Source: Rhodohalobacter sp. SW132 (GTDB lineage Bacteria; Bacteroidota; Rhodothermia; Balneolales; Balneolaceae). From it: 64,000 nt of DNA. Position numbers and translations under genes: made by a program. The DNA is taken from assembly GCF_003390325.1 (NCBI RefSeq), contig NZ_QUOK01000005.1, positions 1 through 64,000 on the forward strand. The letters run 5' to 3'. Position 1 is the first letter of the stretch, and each line of letters opens with the position of its first letter. The notes below the pieces were generated by a model. The model ran no database searches and was not told the origin of the DNA. It saw only the letters and a program-made list of their open reading frames with translations. Of this stretch, positions 30,669 to 39,578 are shown in pieces.

Positions 30669-32035
30669 CAGAGATCTTTTTCTATTTCTAAAATCGTTTG
30701 TGTGCCGGAGCTGCATTTTACCTGCTCCGATATGATTCCCGCATGACCGCCGGAATTGTAGTGCGGGAATATAACGGCGCTGACAATTCCATCAAAAGAT
30801 TCTATCAAAAAGGCGCGTCTTTTTTGTGTGGTGGAGATTTTATGATCAGAAAGCAGATCCGCTACCAGCTTGCTTCCTGTCATGCCCAGAGGTGTAATTC
30901 TATCTCCATCCCTCCACTTTCGGACTGTTATGGGCCAGTCGATTTTATCCGCATCCAATTGCAGAAGGTTCGGTTGAATTTTTTCATCCCATTTCTTTAA
31001 TCGAAATGAACAGCTGTTCAGCCGAAGCTCATCTCCAATATCCTTTCGGCTGATGCAAATTTCACTCTCCGGTTCACTTTTTGACTTAGAAACCATTTTG
31101 AAAAACTTTCTGTCCCTCACAATTTTCCATTCCGTACTGATCGCAATCTCCCCGCCGGTCTGCAGCTCACTAATCTCCCGAAACCGGTTTATCACTCCTT
31201 CTGAAAGAGATACACCTGGTTGATTTTTTGATATAAACCGGTGTAAAAGCAACGGCCGGATTACTTCCGGTTTATGCAGAAGCTTCTCCCTGGAAATCTC
31301 ATTTTCCCCTGATACGATATCATCCAGCAAAAGGTCGGCCATTATGGAAAATTCCTCTGCGCGCCGGGTCAGCTTCAATACATTATCCTGCCATCCGGGG
31401 AAAAACCGATCCATTTCGGGATAGAGATCATGCCTTATAAAATTCCTGGCATATTCAGCACGTTCGTTCGTTTCATCTTCGCGAAACGGAATGTGGTTTT
31501 CTTCTGCAAATGTTTTGATCTGTTCTTTTGTAAGATCGATCAAAGGCCGGGCCAGGTCGCCATCCTGCAGGTCAAGTGCGTTCCATGAGGCCATGCCCGA
31601 TCCGCGCCAGATCTTCTGCAGAATCGTCTCAATTTTATCTGTCTGATGATGTGCCGTAAAAATATAATCCGCCCCGATCTGTTTTTTCAGGTCCCTGAAA
31701 ACCCGGTATCGTTTTGTACGTGCCCACTCCTGTGTATTTTCGTTTTCAGCTTCTGATGGATCAAACGTTGCGGTGATGCAGTTTAAGTTCCACATGGCTG
31801 AGATCTGCTCAACCAGCTCCCTGTCTTTCTCCGAAGCTTCGCCACGCAGCCGGTAATTGCAGTGCACAACTGTGCAGTTTATACTGTGGCGTTGAATCAG
31901 ATAGAGAAGGGTCATTGAATCCACGCCCCCGCTTACCCCGCAGATTACTGACGGATGCTCTGTCCCGTTTCGTTCAAGCTTAGAAATATTTTCCCGAAAA
32001 GATTTAACGACGGGGGAAGATTCGAATTTGCTCAT
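30668..32035 (-). CDS. tilS: tRNA(Ile)-lysidine synthetase
   Basis: Converts the wobble cytidine of tRNA-Ile(CAU) to lysidine, needed to read AUA codons. The N-terminal ATP-pyrophosphatase domain carries the P-loop SGGVDSM and continues CTVVHCNYRLRGEASEKD, with the family segment YIFTAHHQTDKIETILQKIWRGSG. The C-terminal part is the substrate-binding TilS domain (WRDGDRITPLGMTGSKLVADLL). The start is taken at the ATG at 32035 (MSKFESS); an in-frame upstream ATG exists at 32053. It overlaps the end of birA by 32 bp and shares a base with the hpt start, so it sits in a tightly packed operon. Confidence 0.94.
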   Translation of the reverse strand: MSKFESSPVVKSFRENISKLERNGTEHPSVICGVSGGVDSMTLLYLIQRHSINCTVVHCNYRLRGEASEKDRELVEQISAMWNLNCITATFDPSEAENENTQEWARTKRYRVFRDLKKQIGADYIFTAHHQTDKIETILQKIWRGSGMASWNALDLQDGDLARPLIDLTKEQIKTFAEENHIPFREDETNERAEYARNFIRHDLYPEMDRFFPGWQDNVLKLTRRAEEFSIMADLLLDDIVSGENEISREKLLHKPEVIRPLLLHRFISKNQPGVSLSEGVINRFREISELQTGGEIAISTEWKIVRDRKFFKMVSKSKSEPESEICISRKDIGDELRLNSCSFRLKKWDEKIQPNLLQLDADKIDWPITVRKWRDGDRITPLGMTGSKLVADLLSDHKISTTQKRRAFLIESFDGIVSAVIFPHYNSGGHAGIISEQVKCSSGTQTILEIEKDL

Positions 32036-32798
32036 AGGAAAACGTTTTAACATCCAGCTCTTTGTTCAGCATCACGCATTCAGCTTTTTCATTCATTCCC
32101 AGGAACTTGAACTCTCCCTCCTTAACAGTGCCGTTCATGGATGCGGTTACCCACTGGCCAAAGCCCTCAATTGTACTATTCACATCTTTACATAGGTCGC
32201 TCTCACGGCGCGTCCATCTTGTATATTGATGTTCAAACTCCTGTAGCAGTGAACAAAGCAAATCTTCTCGCCGAACCTCTTTCCCCTTTTCCAGCTTAAC
32301 TGAAGTTGCTTCGTAGTTTAGCTCATTGCCAAACGTTTCCTGATTCACATTCAGGCCGATACCAATCAACACACGATCCGGCTTTTGTCCAAGAAACACC
32401 GTTTCGGTCAGCAGCCCGCCCACTTTTTTGCCATTAATCAGAATATCATTTGGCCATTTGATCCGTACGTTTTCAATATCCAGCCGTTTTAAAGCGCGTA
32501 CAATTCCAAATGCGAAGGTGAGTGTTAATAGCGGCAGGCGATCCCCTGATGACGGCTTGAAAGCAACTGTAAATGTCAGATTCTTTCCACGCTGTGATTC
32601 CCAGCTGCGCTCGTATTGCCCGCGTCCCTGGGTTTGATGATCGGTAAGCAGGACCGTTCCGTGGTCAAACCCGGAAGAATCCATTTTTTTCAGATAGGTA
32701 TTTGTGGATTTCAGCTCCGGTTCATAGACAAAATCCGCACCCAGCCACCGGGTTTTCAACTTTGCTCTGTATCGGTTCAGGTCAAATTGTGAATTCAT
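32004..32798 (-). CDS. birA: Biotin-[acetyl-CoA-carboxylase] ligase
   Basis: Attaches biotin to the carrier protein of biotin-dependent carboxylases via biotinyl-AMP. The nucleotide/biotin loop GRGQYERSW is the family GRGRxGRxW variant, followed by KWPNDILINGKKVGGLLTE and GIGLNVNQE. There is no N-terminal helix-turn-helix, so this is the class I ligase without repressor function. The ATG at 32798 (MNSQFDLNRYRAKL) is preferred; earlier starts run through the adjacent gene boundary. The acyl-CoA carboxylase subunit encoded at 25.7 kb belongs to a complex that needs this modification, though its biotinylated subunit is not in the window. Confidence 0.94.
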   Translation of the reverse strand: MNSQFDLNRYRAKLKTRWLGADFVYEPELKSTNTYLKKMDSSGFDHGTVLLTDHQTQGRGQYERSWESQRGKNLTFTVAFKPSSGDRLPLLTLTFAFGIVRALKRLDIENVRIKWPNDILINGKKVGGLLTETVFLGQKPDRVLIGIGLNVNQETFGNELNYEATSVKLEKGKEVRREDLLCSLLQEFEHQYTRWTRRESDLCKDVNSTIEGFGQWVTASMNGTVKEGEFKFLGMNEKAECVMLNKELDVKTFSYEQIRIFPRR

Positions 32799-32844
32799 AA
32801 TCAATTTCCAAAAAATGAGTAGCTCAGAAAGTTCCTGGTGGTTA

Positions 32845-34587
32845 CTACTGCTGTAACTCAACCTTTTTCTGCCATTCCGTAAACAGCAATTCTACCTCGG
32901 TATATGTTTTTGCTTTCAGAACCGACCAGGCAAGCTGCCTGAATTCACTCATATCGTGTGTGCAGAGCATTGATTTTACTGCCGGAATAGAATTTGTGGT
33001 CATACTCAGATCGTTCAATCCCATCCCCATGAAACATGCGGCATACAGCGGGTTTGACGCCATCTCGCCACAAACAGATAACGGCAAATCTTTGTCTCGG
33101 CAAACTTTAATCACCCGGTTAATGATCCGCCAAACGGATGGGTGGCCCGGCTGATAAAGCGAAGATATTTTTCCATTTCCCCGGTCCACCGCCAGCATAT
33201 ATTGCGTCAGATCATTCGTACCGATGCTGAAAAAATCAACCATATCTGCAGCTTCAGATGCCATAAGCGCGATACCGGGAACTTCTATCATGATACCAAA
33301 CGGAATGGTGTCATCAAACAGAACCTTTTCTTTACTAAGCTTATTCTTTACTTCCTTAAGTATCTCTTTTGAACGGTTAATCTGCTCAATATGAGAAATC
33401 ATAGGGACCAGAATTTTTATCCTTCCCGGAAATTCTGCCGATACTTTAAGAATTGCCTCATACTGCTGCCGAAGCAGATCGGGGCTATCGAGCAGCATAC
33501 GTATGCCGCGCCATCCGAGAAACGGGTTGTGCTCTTCCTCGTGATTATCAGGCAGTTTATCCCCGCCGGCATCAAAGAGGCGGATGATTACGGGATGATC
33601 GCCAGACGCCTGTGCAACTTGCCTGTAAAATTCAATCTGTGTCTGCACATCAAAATCTTTTGATTCAAACAGAATGGTTTCTGTTCGAAGCAATCCCACA
33701 CCGCTCGCCCCCCGGGTTGAGAGACGCGGGAGTTCATTCACAAATTCAATATTTCCGCGGATGGTAAACGACTTACCGCAACGGGTTTTATTTTCCTCCT
33801 CTGCCCACTTCAGCGCAAGTTTCTCTTTCCTATACTGATTTTGCTGATACTCCTCAAATTCATCAATTATTTTATCTGTGGGATCAAAAAGTACCGATCC
33901 CACGTCACCATCAATCAATACAGATTCAAATCGTTCAGGTTTGATCAGGTGCCAGTCAGCGCCAATCACACAGGGAATACCGAGTGATTGAGCAAGTATG
34001 ACCATATGAGAGGTAAGTCCGCCTTTTTGAGAGACAATTCCTGCCGGATTCAATTTACTGAGTTTCACCATTTCGGTAGGCGAAAGTTCAACCGCAAAAA
34101 TCACAGCATTATCGGCATCCAGCTCCCGAGGCTGATGATTTCGGATAAGGTCAATGAGCTGATCACGAATGGAGATGATATCCACCGTACGGTCGTTCAG
34201 CCATTTTGCACCGGAATTCTCCAATATCTGTATATAATCATTAAATGAAGAGAAGACGGCATAAATCGCTTTGTAATGCTGTTCTTCGATCATCTCACGG
34301 ATTTTTTCCCGGAGTTCCGGATCGTCTAAAACCTGTATTTGCGATTCAATCACCTCCTCCACATCTCTCTCATTGCTCACCAATTTCAGATCGTAAAACT
34401 CCTTCTTAAGCTCATCAATCTCCCGGTTGATGAAGCGCAACTCATTCTCCTCTTCACCCTTTTCTATTTTTTCTGGCTTTACAACGGTTTTTTCACGATT
34501 TAAAACTACAGGTCTGCCTAAACCACGACCTCCGGCTCCCGGCGTACCCAACAGCGTACGCTGTTTAATTGTATCTTTCGTACTCAC
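32845..34587 (-). CDS. ptsI: Phosphoenolpyruvate-protein phosphotransferase (enzyme I)
   Basis: Transfers phosphate from PEP to HPr. The phosphohistidine loop is SQKGGLTSHMVILAQ, with His194 in the active position. The PEP-binding barrel follows with RGASGVGLLRTETILF, NPFLGWRGIRMLLDSP and FFSIGTNDLTQYMLAVDRGN, and the catalytic Cys/Gly region SVCGEMASNPLYAACFMG. Length is 580 residues and it is complete. ptsH is 2 bp upstream. No sugar-specific enzyme II genes are in the window, and many relatives have only a regulatory PTS, so the role may be regulation rather than sugar uptake (inference). Confidence 0.96.
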   Translation of the reverse strand: MSTKDTIKQRTLLGTPGAGGRGLGRPVVLNREKTVVKPEKIEKGEEENELRFINREIDELKKEFYDLKLVSNERDVEEVIESQIQVLDDPELREKIREMIEEQHYKAIYAVFSSFNDYIQILENSGAKWLNDRTVDIISIRDQLIDLIRNHQPRELDADNAVIFAVELSPTEMVKLSKLNPAGIVSQKGGLTSHMVILAQSLGIPCVIGADWHLIKPERFESVLIDGDVGSVLFDPTDKIIDEFEEYQQNQYRKEKLALKWAEEENKTRCGKSFTIRGNIEFVNELPRLSTRGASGVGLLRTETILFESKDFDVQTQIEFYRQVAQASGDHPVIIRLFDAGGDKLPDNHEEEHNPFLGWRGIRMLLDSPDLLRQQYEAILKVSAEFPGRIKILVPMISHIEQINRSKEILKEVKNKLSKEKVLFDDTIPFGIMIEVPGIALMASEAADMVDFFSIGTNDLTQYMLAVDRGNGKISSLYQPGHPSVWRIINRVIKVCRDKDLPLSVCGEMASNPLYAACFMGMGLNDLSMTTNSIPAVKSMLCTHDMSEFRQLAWSVLKAKTYTEVELLFTEWQKKVELQQ

Positions 34588-34589
34588 GA

Positions 34590-34856
34590 TTACGCGGTTT
34601 TAAATTTATTCTCAAATAATTCTGTAACAGCTTCCATAGCCTCTTCTTCATCCGGTCCGTCCATAATCAACTCCATTTCAGACCCTTTCTCTGCGGCAAG
34701 TGTCATCAACCCCAAAATACTTTTGCCGTTTATCCTGTAGCCATACATTTCGATAAACAGATCTGATTTAAATTGGGATGCAGTTTTTACCAATATTGAC
34801 GATGGCCTGGCGTGTAATCCGGCTTCATTCAGCACTTTTACTTTTTTCTTAATCAT
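34590..34856 (-). CDS. ptsH: HPr phosphocarrier protein
   Basis: 88-residue phosphocarrier. The phosphorylated histidine is His15 in GLHARPSS and the regulatory serine is Ser46 in NGKSILGLMTL, the site used by HPr kinase where that enzyme exists. Both are intact, so the protein could receive phosphate from enzyme I (the next gene, 2 bp on) and be modified by a kinase. The C-terminal helix EEEAMEAVTELFENKFK completes the fold. First gene of the operon; its promoter must be in the 172 bp before the DMT transporter, which is transcribed in the same direction and ends at 35029. No clear promoter seen. Confidence 0.96.
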   Translation of the reverse strand: MIKKKVKVLNEAGLHARPSSILVKTASQFKSDLFIEMYGYRINGKSILGLMTLAAEKGSEMELIMDGPDEEEAMEAVTELFENKFKTA

Positions 34857-35028
34857 TGAATATTTCTTGAGGAAATTGTTTCGAATCCGATGCTGACCAA
34901 TTTTTTTAAAATAACCATTTATTCGTTCAATGGAAGTGTTCGGGTTGATTTTTTACTGCATTGCGTGTTCATTTCGTGTTATAGGTTTATTGATTTGATG
35001 ATACCGTTTCTCAAAAAACTGATCGTAA

Positions 35029-36021
35029 TCAATCCTGTTTCCCGCTGCTAACTACCGAAAGCTGATCTTCATCCGGCGTCGTTACTTTATTACGTTTGAT
35101 AACATCAATTACCTGGATAAGGATTGCCCCGGCAATAATTAATCCCCCGGCTACTATTTCGAAAACCGAAGGGTTTTCACCTATTGAAAGCCATGCTATA
35201 AACATTGCAGCGAGCGGAACGAGATTACCATAGATGACCACTCGGGTGGGCCCCAGCTGCCGGAGAGCCCTCACTTTCACCCACTGCCCGATACCAACCC
35301 CAATTCCGCCACCCGCAATTATGGCAAACCAGGTCCAGAATCCAAATGTCAGCCACTCTTCACCTGCAAGTGACGGTGATGCGATAACCAGGTAGAGAGA
35401 ACCGCCAATTGCCGTTCGCATCGCCACCATACTGATCGAGCCATATTTTTTTGCCAGCGGTTTGATCAGATGCAGTTCTACAACGGTCATGGCCAGGGCC
35501 ACCAGCAGAAGAAGGTCGCCGGCCCAGTAACCCTGACCGGGACGAAGTCCGTCGAACGCCATGATCAGGGTGCCGACTCCGGCAAGCAGAATTCCGATGT
35601 AACCGTATCGGCCCAGTTTTTCGGTTCTCATCAGCAGACCGCATCCTGTGCTGATTGCGGGTCCGAGCGCCAGCCAGATCGAAGCGCGTGAACCGTGTGT
35701 GAGGTCCAGCCCTTCAATTCCGAGCCATGGCGCAAGTGTTGCGCCCAAAACGGCTACGATCAGCAATTTTCCCCAGTCTTTTTTCTCAATCTTCGGGAAA
35801 AATTGAAAGGCTTTATTTTCCCGTTTGGCATCTGCATAACACTGAGCATACAGTACCATCAGCATCATGATTCCGCCAACTGCAAAACGGCTAACACTAA
35901 ATGAGATGGGTGACATTTCCCTCAGCGCGATTTCGGCCAAGATAAAGTTCGCACCCCAGAAAAACGTAAACAGGGTAAGCAAACTGTGATGAGATACTGA
36001 ACTGCGGTTCGTAACGTCCAT
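35029..36021 (-). CDS. DMT/EamA-family transporter
   Basis: Ten-helix drug/metabolite exporter. Two EamA repeats are visible: the first from LLTLFTFFWGANFILAEIAL to about residue 150, the second from WAGDLLLLVALAMTVVELHL to the end, each with the family-typical small-residue-rich helices and the conserved VVIYGNLVPLAAMFIAW of helix 8-9. At 330 residues it is full length with a short polar tail. Substrates of such carriers (amino acids, nucleotide sugars, metabolites) cannot be told from sequence. It is transcribed on its own between the LLM gene and ptsH. The upstream gap is described separately. Confidence 0.93.
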   Translation of the reverse strand: MDVTNRSSVSHHSLLTLFTFFWGANFILAEIALREMSPISFSVSRFAVGGIMMLMVLYAQCYADAKRENKAFQFFPKIEKKDWGKLLIVAVLGATLAPWLGIEGLDLTHGSRASIWLALGPAISTGCGLLMRTEKLGRYGYIGILLAGVGTLIMAFDGLRPGQGYWAGDLLLLVALAMTVVELHLIKPLAKKYGSISMVAMRTAIGGSLYLVIASPSLAGEEWLTFGFWTWFAIIAGGGIGVGIGQWVKVRALRQLGPTRVVIYGNLVPLAAMFIAWLSIGENPSVFEIVAGGLIIAGAILIQVIDVIKRNKVTTPDEDQLSVVSSGKQD

Positions 36022-36347
36022 GCAGCTATACGGTTTTCATGAAAGGAATTTATATGATAACAGCTCCGGCATGTTAATAGATACTCTATTCTTTGATAAC
36101 CGTTAAGGATTCCACATCTTTTTTTAATTTTTTAACGTTCTGGAAAACGGATCAATCCGGCAAACAGAGGCGGATATATTGAAGTGCTGAAAGCAGGAAA
36201 GCTTCTTGACAGAATATTTACAAAAACTACACTATGCTATGTGTGATAACCGGCAGCAGAGAATCGGAATATCGAATCATGAATAATGAACGCAGAATTT
36301 CGAAAGGATCCGTTCAATATTCAGTGTTCGATATTCGATATTTTAAA
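36022..36347. other. 326-bp gap with a long inverted repeat
   Basis: Between the DMT and LLM genes, both on the minus strand. Its only clear structure is an imperfect inverted repeat of about 27 bp, arms 36265-36292 and 36311-36337, of the low-complexity GAATATCGAA type. I see no ORF worth calling. The DMT promoter should be in the left half. Confidence 0.6.
36265..36337. repeat. Inverted repeat of GAATATCGAA type
   Basis: Arms CGGAATATCGAATCATGAAT... and its near complement CGTTCAATATTCAGTGTTCG... over about 27 bp, with an 18-base loop. It lies 11 bp after the stop of the LLM gene and could fold in RNA, but it has no T tract. Confidence 0.6.
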
Positions 36348-37385
36348 TCAGGCTTCTACCGCCTTCAATTCTTTTCGCACCGCCGGAGCCACTTTTGTAG
36401 CAAAAAGCTCGATGGATCGCATCAGTTTTTCGTGTGGAATACTGCCGACGCTCATCTGCAGCTGAAATCGGGTATGACCAAATATCTCGTGCTGATGTAA
36501 TATTTTTTCAATGATCTGCTCCGGGCTTCCCACAACATTTGCGCCGTGCAGAGTGGTTGAGGCTTCAAATTGCTCGCGGCTCATTGGCGGCCACCCTCTT
36601 TCTCTGCCGATTTTATCCATTTGAACTTTAAACGCCGGAAATGCGATGTCGTGGGCTTCCTGTGAAGTATCGGCAAGAAATCCGTGAGAGTTGATGCTCA
36701 GCGGCTGCTTCTCCTGCCCGTTTTCTGCAGCTCCGCGGCGATGAAGGTCAGCAAGCGGTTTCATCCGGGCGGGCTCTCCGCCAATAATAGCAAGGGCCAT
36801 CGGAATTCCGAGTGCTCCCGCACGATAGGCAGATTGTGGAGTTCCGCCAACAGCGATCCAGATGGGCAGATCAGACTGCATCGGGCGCGGATATACTCCC
36901 CGGCTGCTAATCGATGGCCGGTATTTTCCGCTCCAGCTCACCGTTTCATTTTCCCGAAGTTTCAGCAGCAGTTCCAGGTTTTCTGCAAATAGCTCATCAT
37001 AATCTTCCAGGTCCTGTCCGAAAAGCGGAAAGGATTCTACAAAGGAACCGCGGCCGACCATAATTTCAGCCCTCCCCTGCGAGAGCAGATCAAGCGTGGA
37101 GTATTGCTGAAATACGCGAACAGGATCTTCGGAACCCAATACTGTTACCGCACTGGAGAGCCGAATCTTTTTCGTGCGTTCAGCGGCTGCCGCGAGAATT
37201 ACCGCGGGCGCGGATGAAATATATTCCGAACGGTGATGCTCACCAATCCCTACAATATCAAGTCCCGCTTCATCAGCCAGTTCAATCTCCTCCATCAAAT
37301 TGCGAAGGCGTTCAGATGGATGAAGGGTTTGCCCTGTATCCGCTACCGGTGTGTTTTCTACGAATGTATAAAGTCCTAATTCCAT
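36348..37385 (-). CDS. LLM-class flavin-dependent oxidoreductase
   Basis: Luciferase-like TIM-barrel monooxygenase family (FMN- or F420-type), 345 residues. Family features are [13 protein letters not shown] at the start, [66 protein letters not shown] and the C-terminal [20 protein letters not shown]. No neighbouring flavin reductase is seen. The cofactor and substrate cannot be assigned. The region just upstream of the start has a palindrome GTTTAACATTAAAC bracketed by two copies of a 15-bp direct repeat, one of which includes the start codon, suggesting a repressor site. Confidence 0.92.
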   Translation of the reverse strand: MELGLYTFVENTPVADTGQTLHPSERLRNLMEEIELADEAGLDIVGIGEHHRSEYISSAPAVILAAAAERTKKIRLSSAVTVLGSEDPVRVFQQYSTLDLLSQGRAEIMVGRGSFVESFPLFGQDLEDYDELFAENLELLLKLRENETVSWSGKYRPSISSRGVYPRPMQSDLPIWIAVGGTPQSAYRAGALGIPMALAIIGGEPARMKPLADLHRRGAAENGQEKQPLSINSHGFLADTSQEAHDIAFPAFKVQMDKIGRERGWPPMSREQFEASTTLHGANVVGSPEQIIEKILHQHEIFGHTRFQLQMSVGSIPHEKLMRSIELFATKVAPAVRKELKAVEA

Positions 37386-37431
37386 AATGCTTTTTCTTAT
37401 TTAGTTTAACATTAAACATAATGCTTTTTCT
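37383..37431 (-). promoter_or_regulatory. Direct repeats and palindrome at the LLM gene start
   Basis: Two identical 15-bp copies of CATAATGCTTTTTCT (37383-37397 and 37417-37431) flank the palindrome GTTTAACATTAAAC (37404-37417). The first copy covers the LLM start codon. The arrangement is compact and symmetric enough to be a regulator site, though it could also be a small duplication. Confidence 0.4.
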
Positions 37432-37526
37432 GGACTAAATCATTCCATTCAACAACACTTTTATATTCCGGTTTCGGTGATGAGCATTTCTTTTGATTTG
37501 ATATACAAAGAAAACTCAACTCTAAA

Positions 37527-39521
37527 CTAACGGACAGAAATGGAGGCACGCTCCACCCTGTCGCCAATTCTGAGTTTGTCTACAACATCCATCCCCCGAA
37601 CAACCTCACCAAACCGCGTATAGCTTCCATCGAGATGAGGTGCCCAAATGTGCATGAAATAAAACTGTCCGCCCTCGGTGTCGGTGCCTGAACTTGCAAT
37701 CCCCACAGAGCCGCGTTCAAAAGAGCGGGTTGATGGTTCCGTTGGAATACGATAGTCCGGTCCCCCAAATCCATCCCTTCGATCAAAATCTCCGCCCTGA
37801 ACCACAAAATTCCGAACAACCCGGTGGAACGCTGCTCCTTCGTAAGCGCCTGCGCGCGTCAGGCTGTCGATGGATGATACGGTGAACGGGGCCGTGAGCG
37901 GATCAAGCCGAACCTCTACCACTCCCCGGCTGGTTTCGAGCCGCCAGTGGGGACGTGTACCCAGCGCATGCAATCGATCCCAATCGGGCATTCTGAACTC
38001 TTTTTGAAATGCATCATGCCGCTGAGTGTATCGATCAGGAAAGCGGCTCTCCAGATTCTGACCCAGCTGCTCCGCAAATTCATCATATCCATTCTCAACA
38101 GCATCTGTATAAACGCCGTCCAGCCATTCAAAATCAGTCTCTTCAATTATGACTTCATCATTCAGCAGCGTGTTTAATCCCGAAATGGCGCTTCGGCTTT
38201 GAGATTCTACCGCTATCCGGACTAACCGGTGAATTTCTGCCCGATGGGCATCCGCATCATTCTCTGTCCAGAATTGTGAAAGAGATTGCGTTGCGTGAAG
38301 GGATCGGATCTCACCCGCTTTGATATGTTCCTCAATTTTACGGAGGTACTCATCAGGTGACTTTTCAGTCCTGTAAAATTCCAGGTATCGATGGGTAAGG
38401 TATGGTCCGGCTTTTTCAGCAAAGAGCTGTTTTTCAGCTAATCCCGACAGATTTATATTTTGCTGCTGAAGGTATTCCAGGGATGTAATAAAAACTTCAG
38501 GATTCCGGGTAGGAACCGTGATCTCACTATAAATAAAATCGTTTAATTCATCTGAAGAAAACGCATGCTGCTTGAGTGTTTCCAAAGTTTGTGCAATCAC
38601 ATGTGGGTTGGAGTGGCTCAGAAATGATTTTATCCGGTCTACATCAGAATGCTCATCTCCGGTCAGGGGAATGTTTCGGGCAATCTCCACAGCCAGCGGA
38701 ATATCATTGACCCGGCGGATTCCACCGTGTAGTTCAAGAAGATTTTCAGCGGCTTTTTCACCAAGAATTCTCACCATGTAGCGATCGGTTTCTTTTTCAC
38801 TGCCGAACACTGTCTCCAGCCAATCATCCAAAATCGCCTGCCGCAATTCACTTTCGGGTTCAGGACGGTTCAGTCCGCTTCGATAAAATCCATACAGCAG
38901 ATTTCTTCGGTATTCGGGATTTTCAGACTCAAAAGCACGATTTAAAATATCGCGTTTCATCTCATCATTAATTTCTACCCTGGAAACAATCGCCCCAATC
39001 GCCGCAGCACATCGATGGGCATGTTCTGATGGATCCTTTTTCTGCAATAACATTGGAATGTGGTCGGCATCCCCCTGCCGCCGGTAAAATTCACACGCTT
39101 TGATGTATGTATTGTCCTCGCGTTGCAATAGTTCATCAACTTGCTCAACACCTTCCGCATCGATTTCATAAAAAGAGAGTGCCTGCCACGCAGCAATACT
39201 ATTTTCACGAATAACTGCAGTTAACAGTCTTTCGGTTTGATCGGTCTCACTTTTCCCAATCGCATGCCAAGCTGCAGCTCTCACATTCTCATCTTCGTGG
39301 GAGAGATAACCATGAAGCTGATCAAAATCACGGCTAACCACAGCTTCTGCCAGACCGGGATACACATCTACAATAACAGGATTTGTGTAAATCGGTTCAG
39401 GCTGACCGGAACAGTTGGTCAGCAGTAAAAGGATGATACTGAATGATACGATCCCCAAAGATGAATGAAGAATATTCACGATCTCGTTGTTTTTTAAAAA
39501 AGTTATTTGTTTCTTGCACAT
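37527..39521 (-). CDS. Lipoprotein with HEAT-like repeats and C-terminal cyclophilin domain
   Basis: Predicted surface or periplasmic lipoprotein of 664 residues. The signal ends in a lipobox-like LLLTNC (Cys about 37). Residues about 60-480 are helical repeats of HEAT type (AAWHAIGKSETDQTERLLTA, then AWQALSFYEIDAEGVEQVDE). Residues about 490-664 are a cyclophilin-type peptidyl-prolyl isomerase: VEVRLDPLTAPFTVSSIDSL, GAAFHRVVRNFVVQGGDFDR, SGTDTEGGQFYFMHIWAPHLD and YTRFGEVVRGMDVVDKL. It probably folds or holds exported proteins, but the client is unknown. Stands alone between the LLM and lexA genes; no terminator was noticed after it. Confidence 0.88.
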   Translation of the reverse strand: MCKKQITFLKNNEIVNILHSSLGIVSFSIILLLLTNCSGQPEPIYTNPVIVDVYPGLAEAVVSRDFDQLHGYLSHEDENVRAAAWHAIGKSETDQTERLLTAVIRENSIAAWQALSFYEIDAEGVEQVDELLQREDNTYIKACEFYRRQGDADHIPMLLQKKDPSEHAHRCAAAIGAIVSRVEINDEMKRDILNRAFESENPEYRRNLLYGFYRSGLNRPEPESELRQAILDDWLETVFGSEKETDRYMVRILGEKAAENLLELHGGIRRVNDIPLAVEIARNIPLTGDEHSDVDRIKSFLSHSNPHVIAQTLETLKQHAFSSDELNDFIYSEITVPTRNPEVFITSLEYLQQQNINLSGLAEKQLFAEKAGPYLTHRYLEFYRTEKSPDEYLRKIEEHIKAGEIRSLHATQSLSQFWTENDADAHRAEIHRLVRIAVESQSRSAISGLNTLLNDEVIIEETDFEWLDGVYTDAVENGYDEFAEQLGQNLESRFPDRYTQRHDAFQKEFRMPDWDRLHALGTRPHWRLETSRGVVEVRLDPLTAPFTVSSIDSLTRAGAYEGAAFHRVVRNFVVQGGDFDRRDGFGGPDYRIPTEPSTRSFERGSVGIASSGTDTEGGQFYFMHIWAPHLDGSYTRFGEVVRGMDVVDKLRIGDRVERASISVR

Positions 39522-39578
39522 ATATTATACATAAAATCGTTATGCTGTTAAAAGCGTAATACATTAACTCATATTCCC

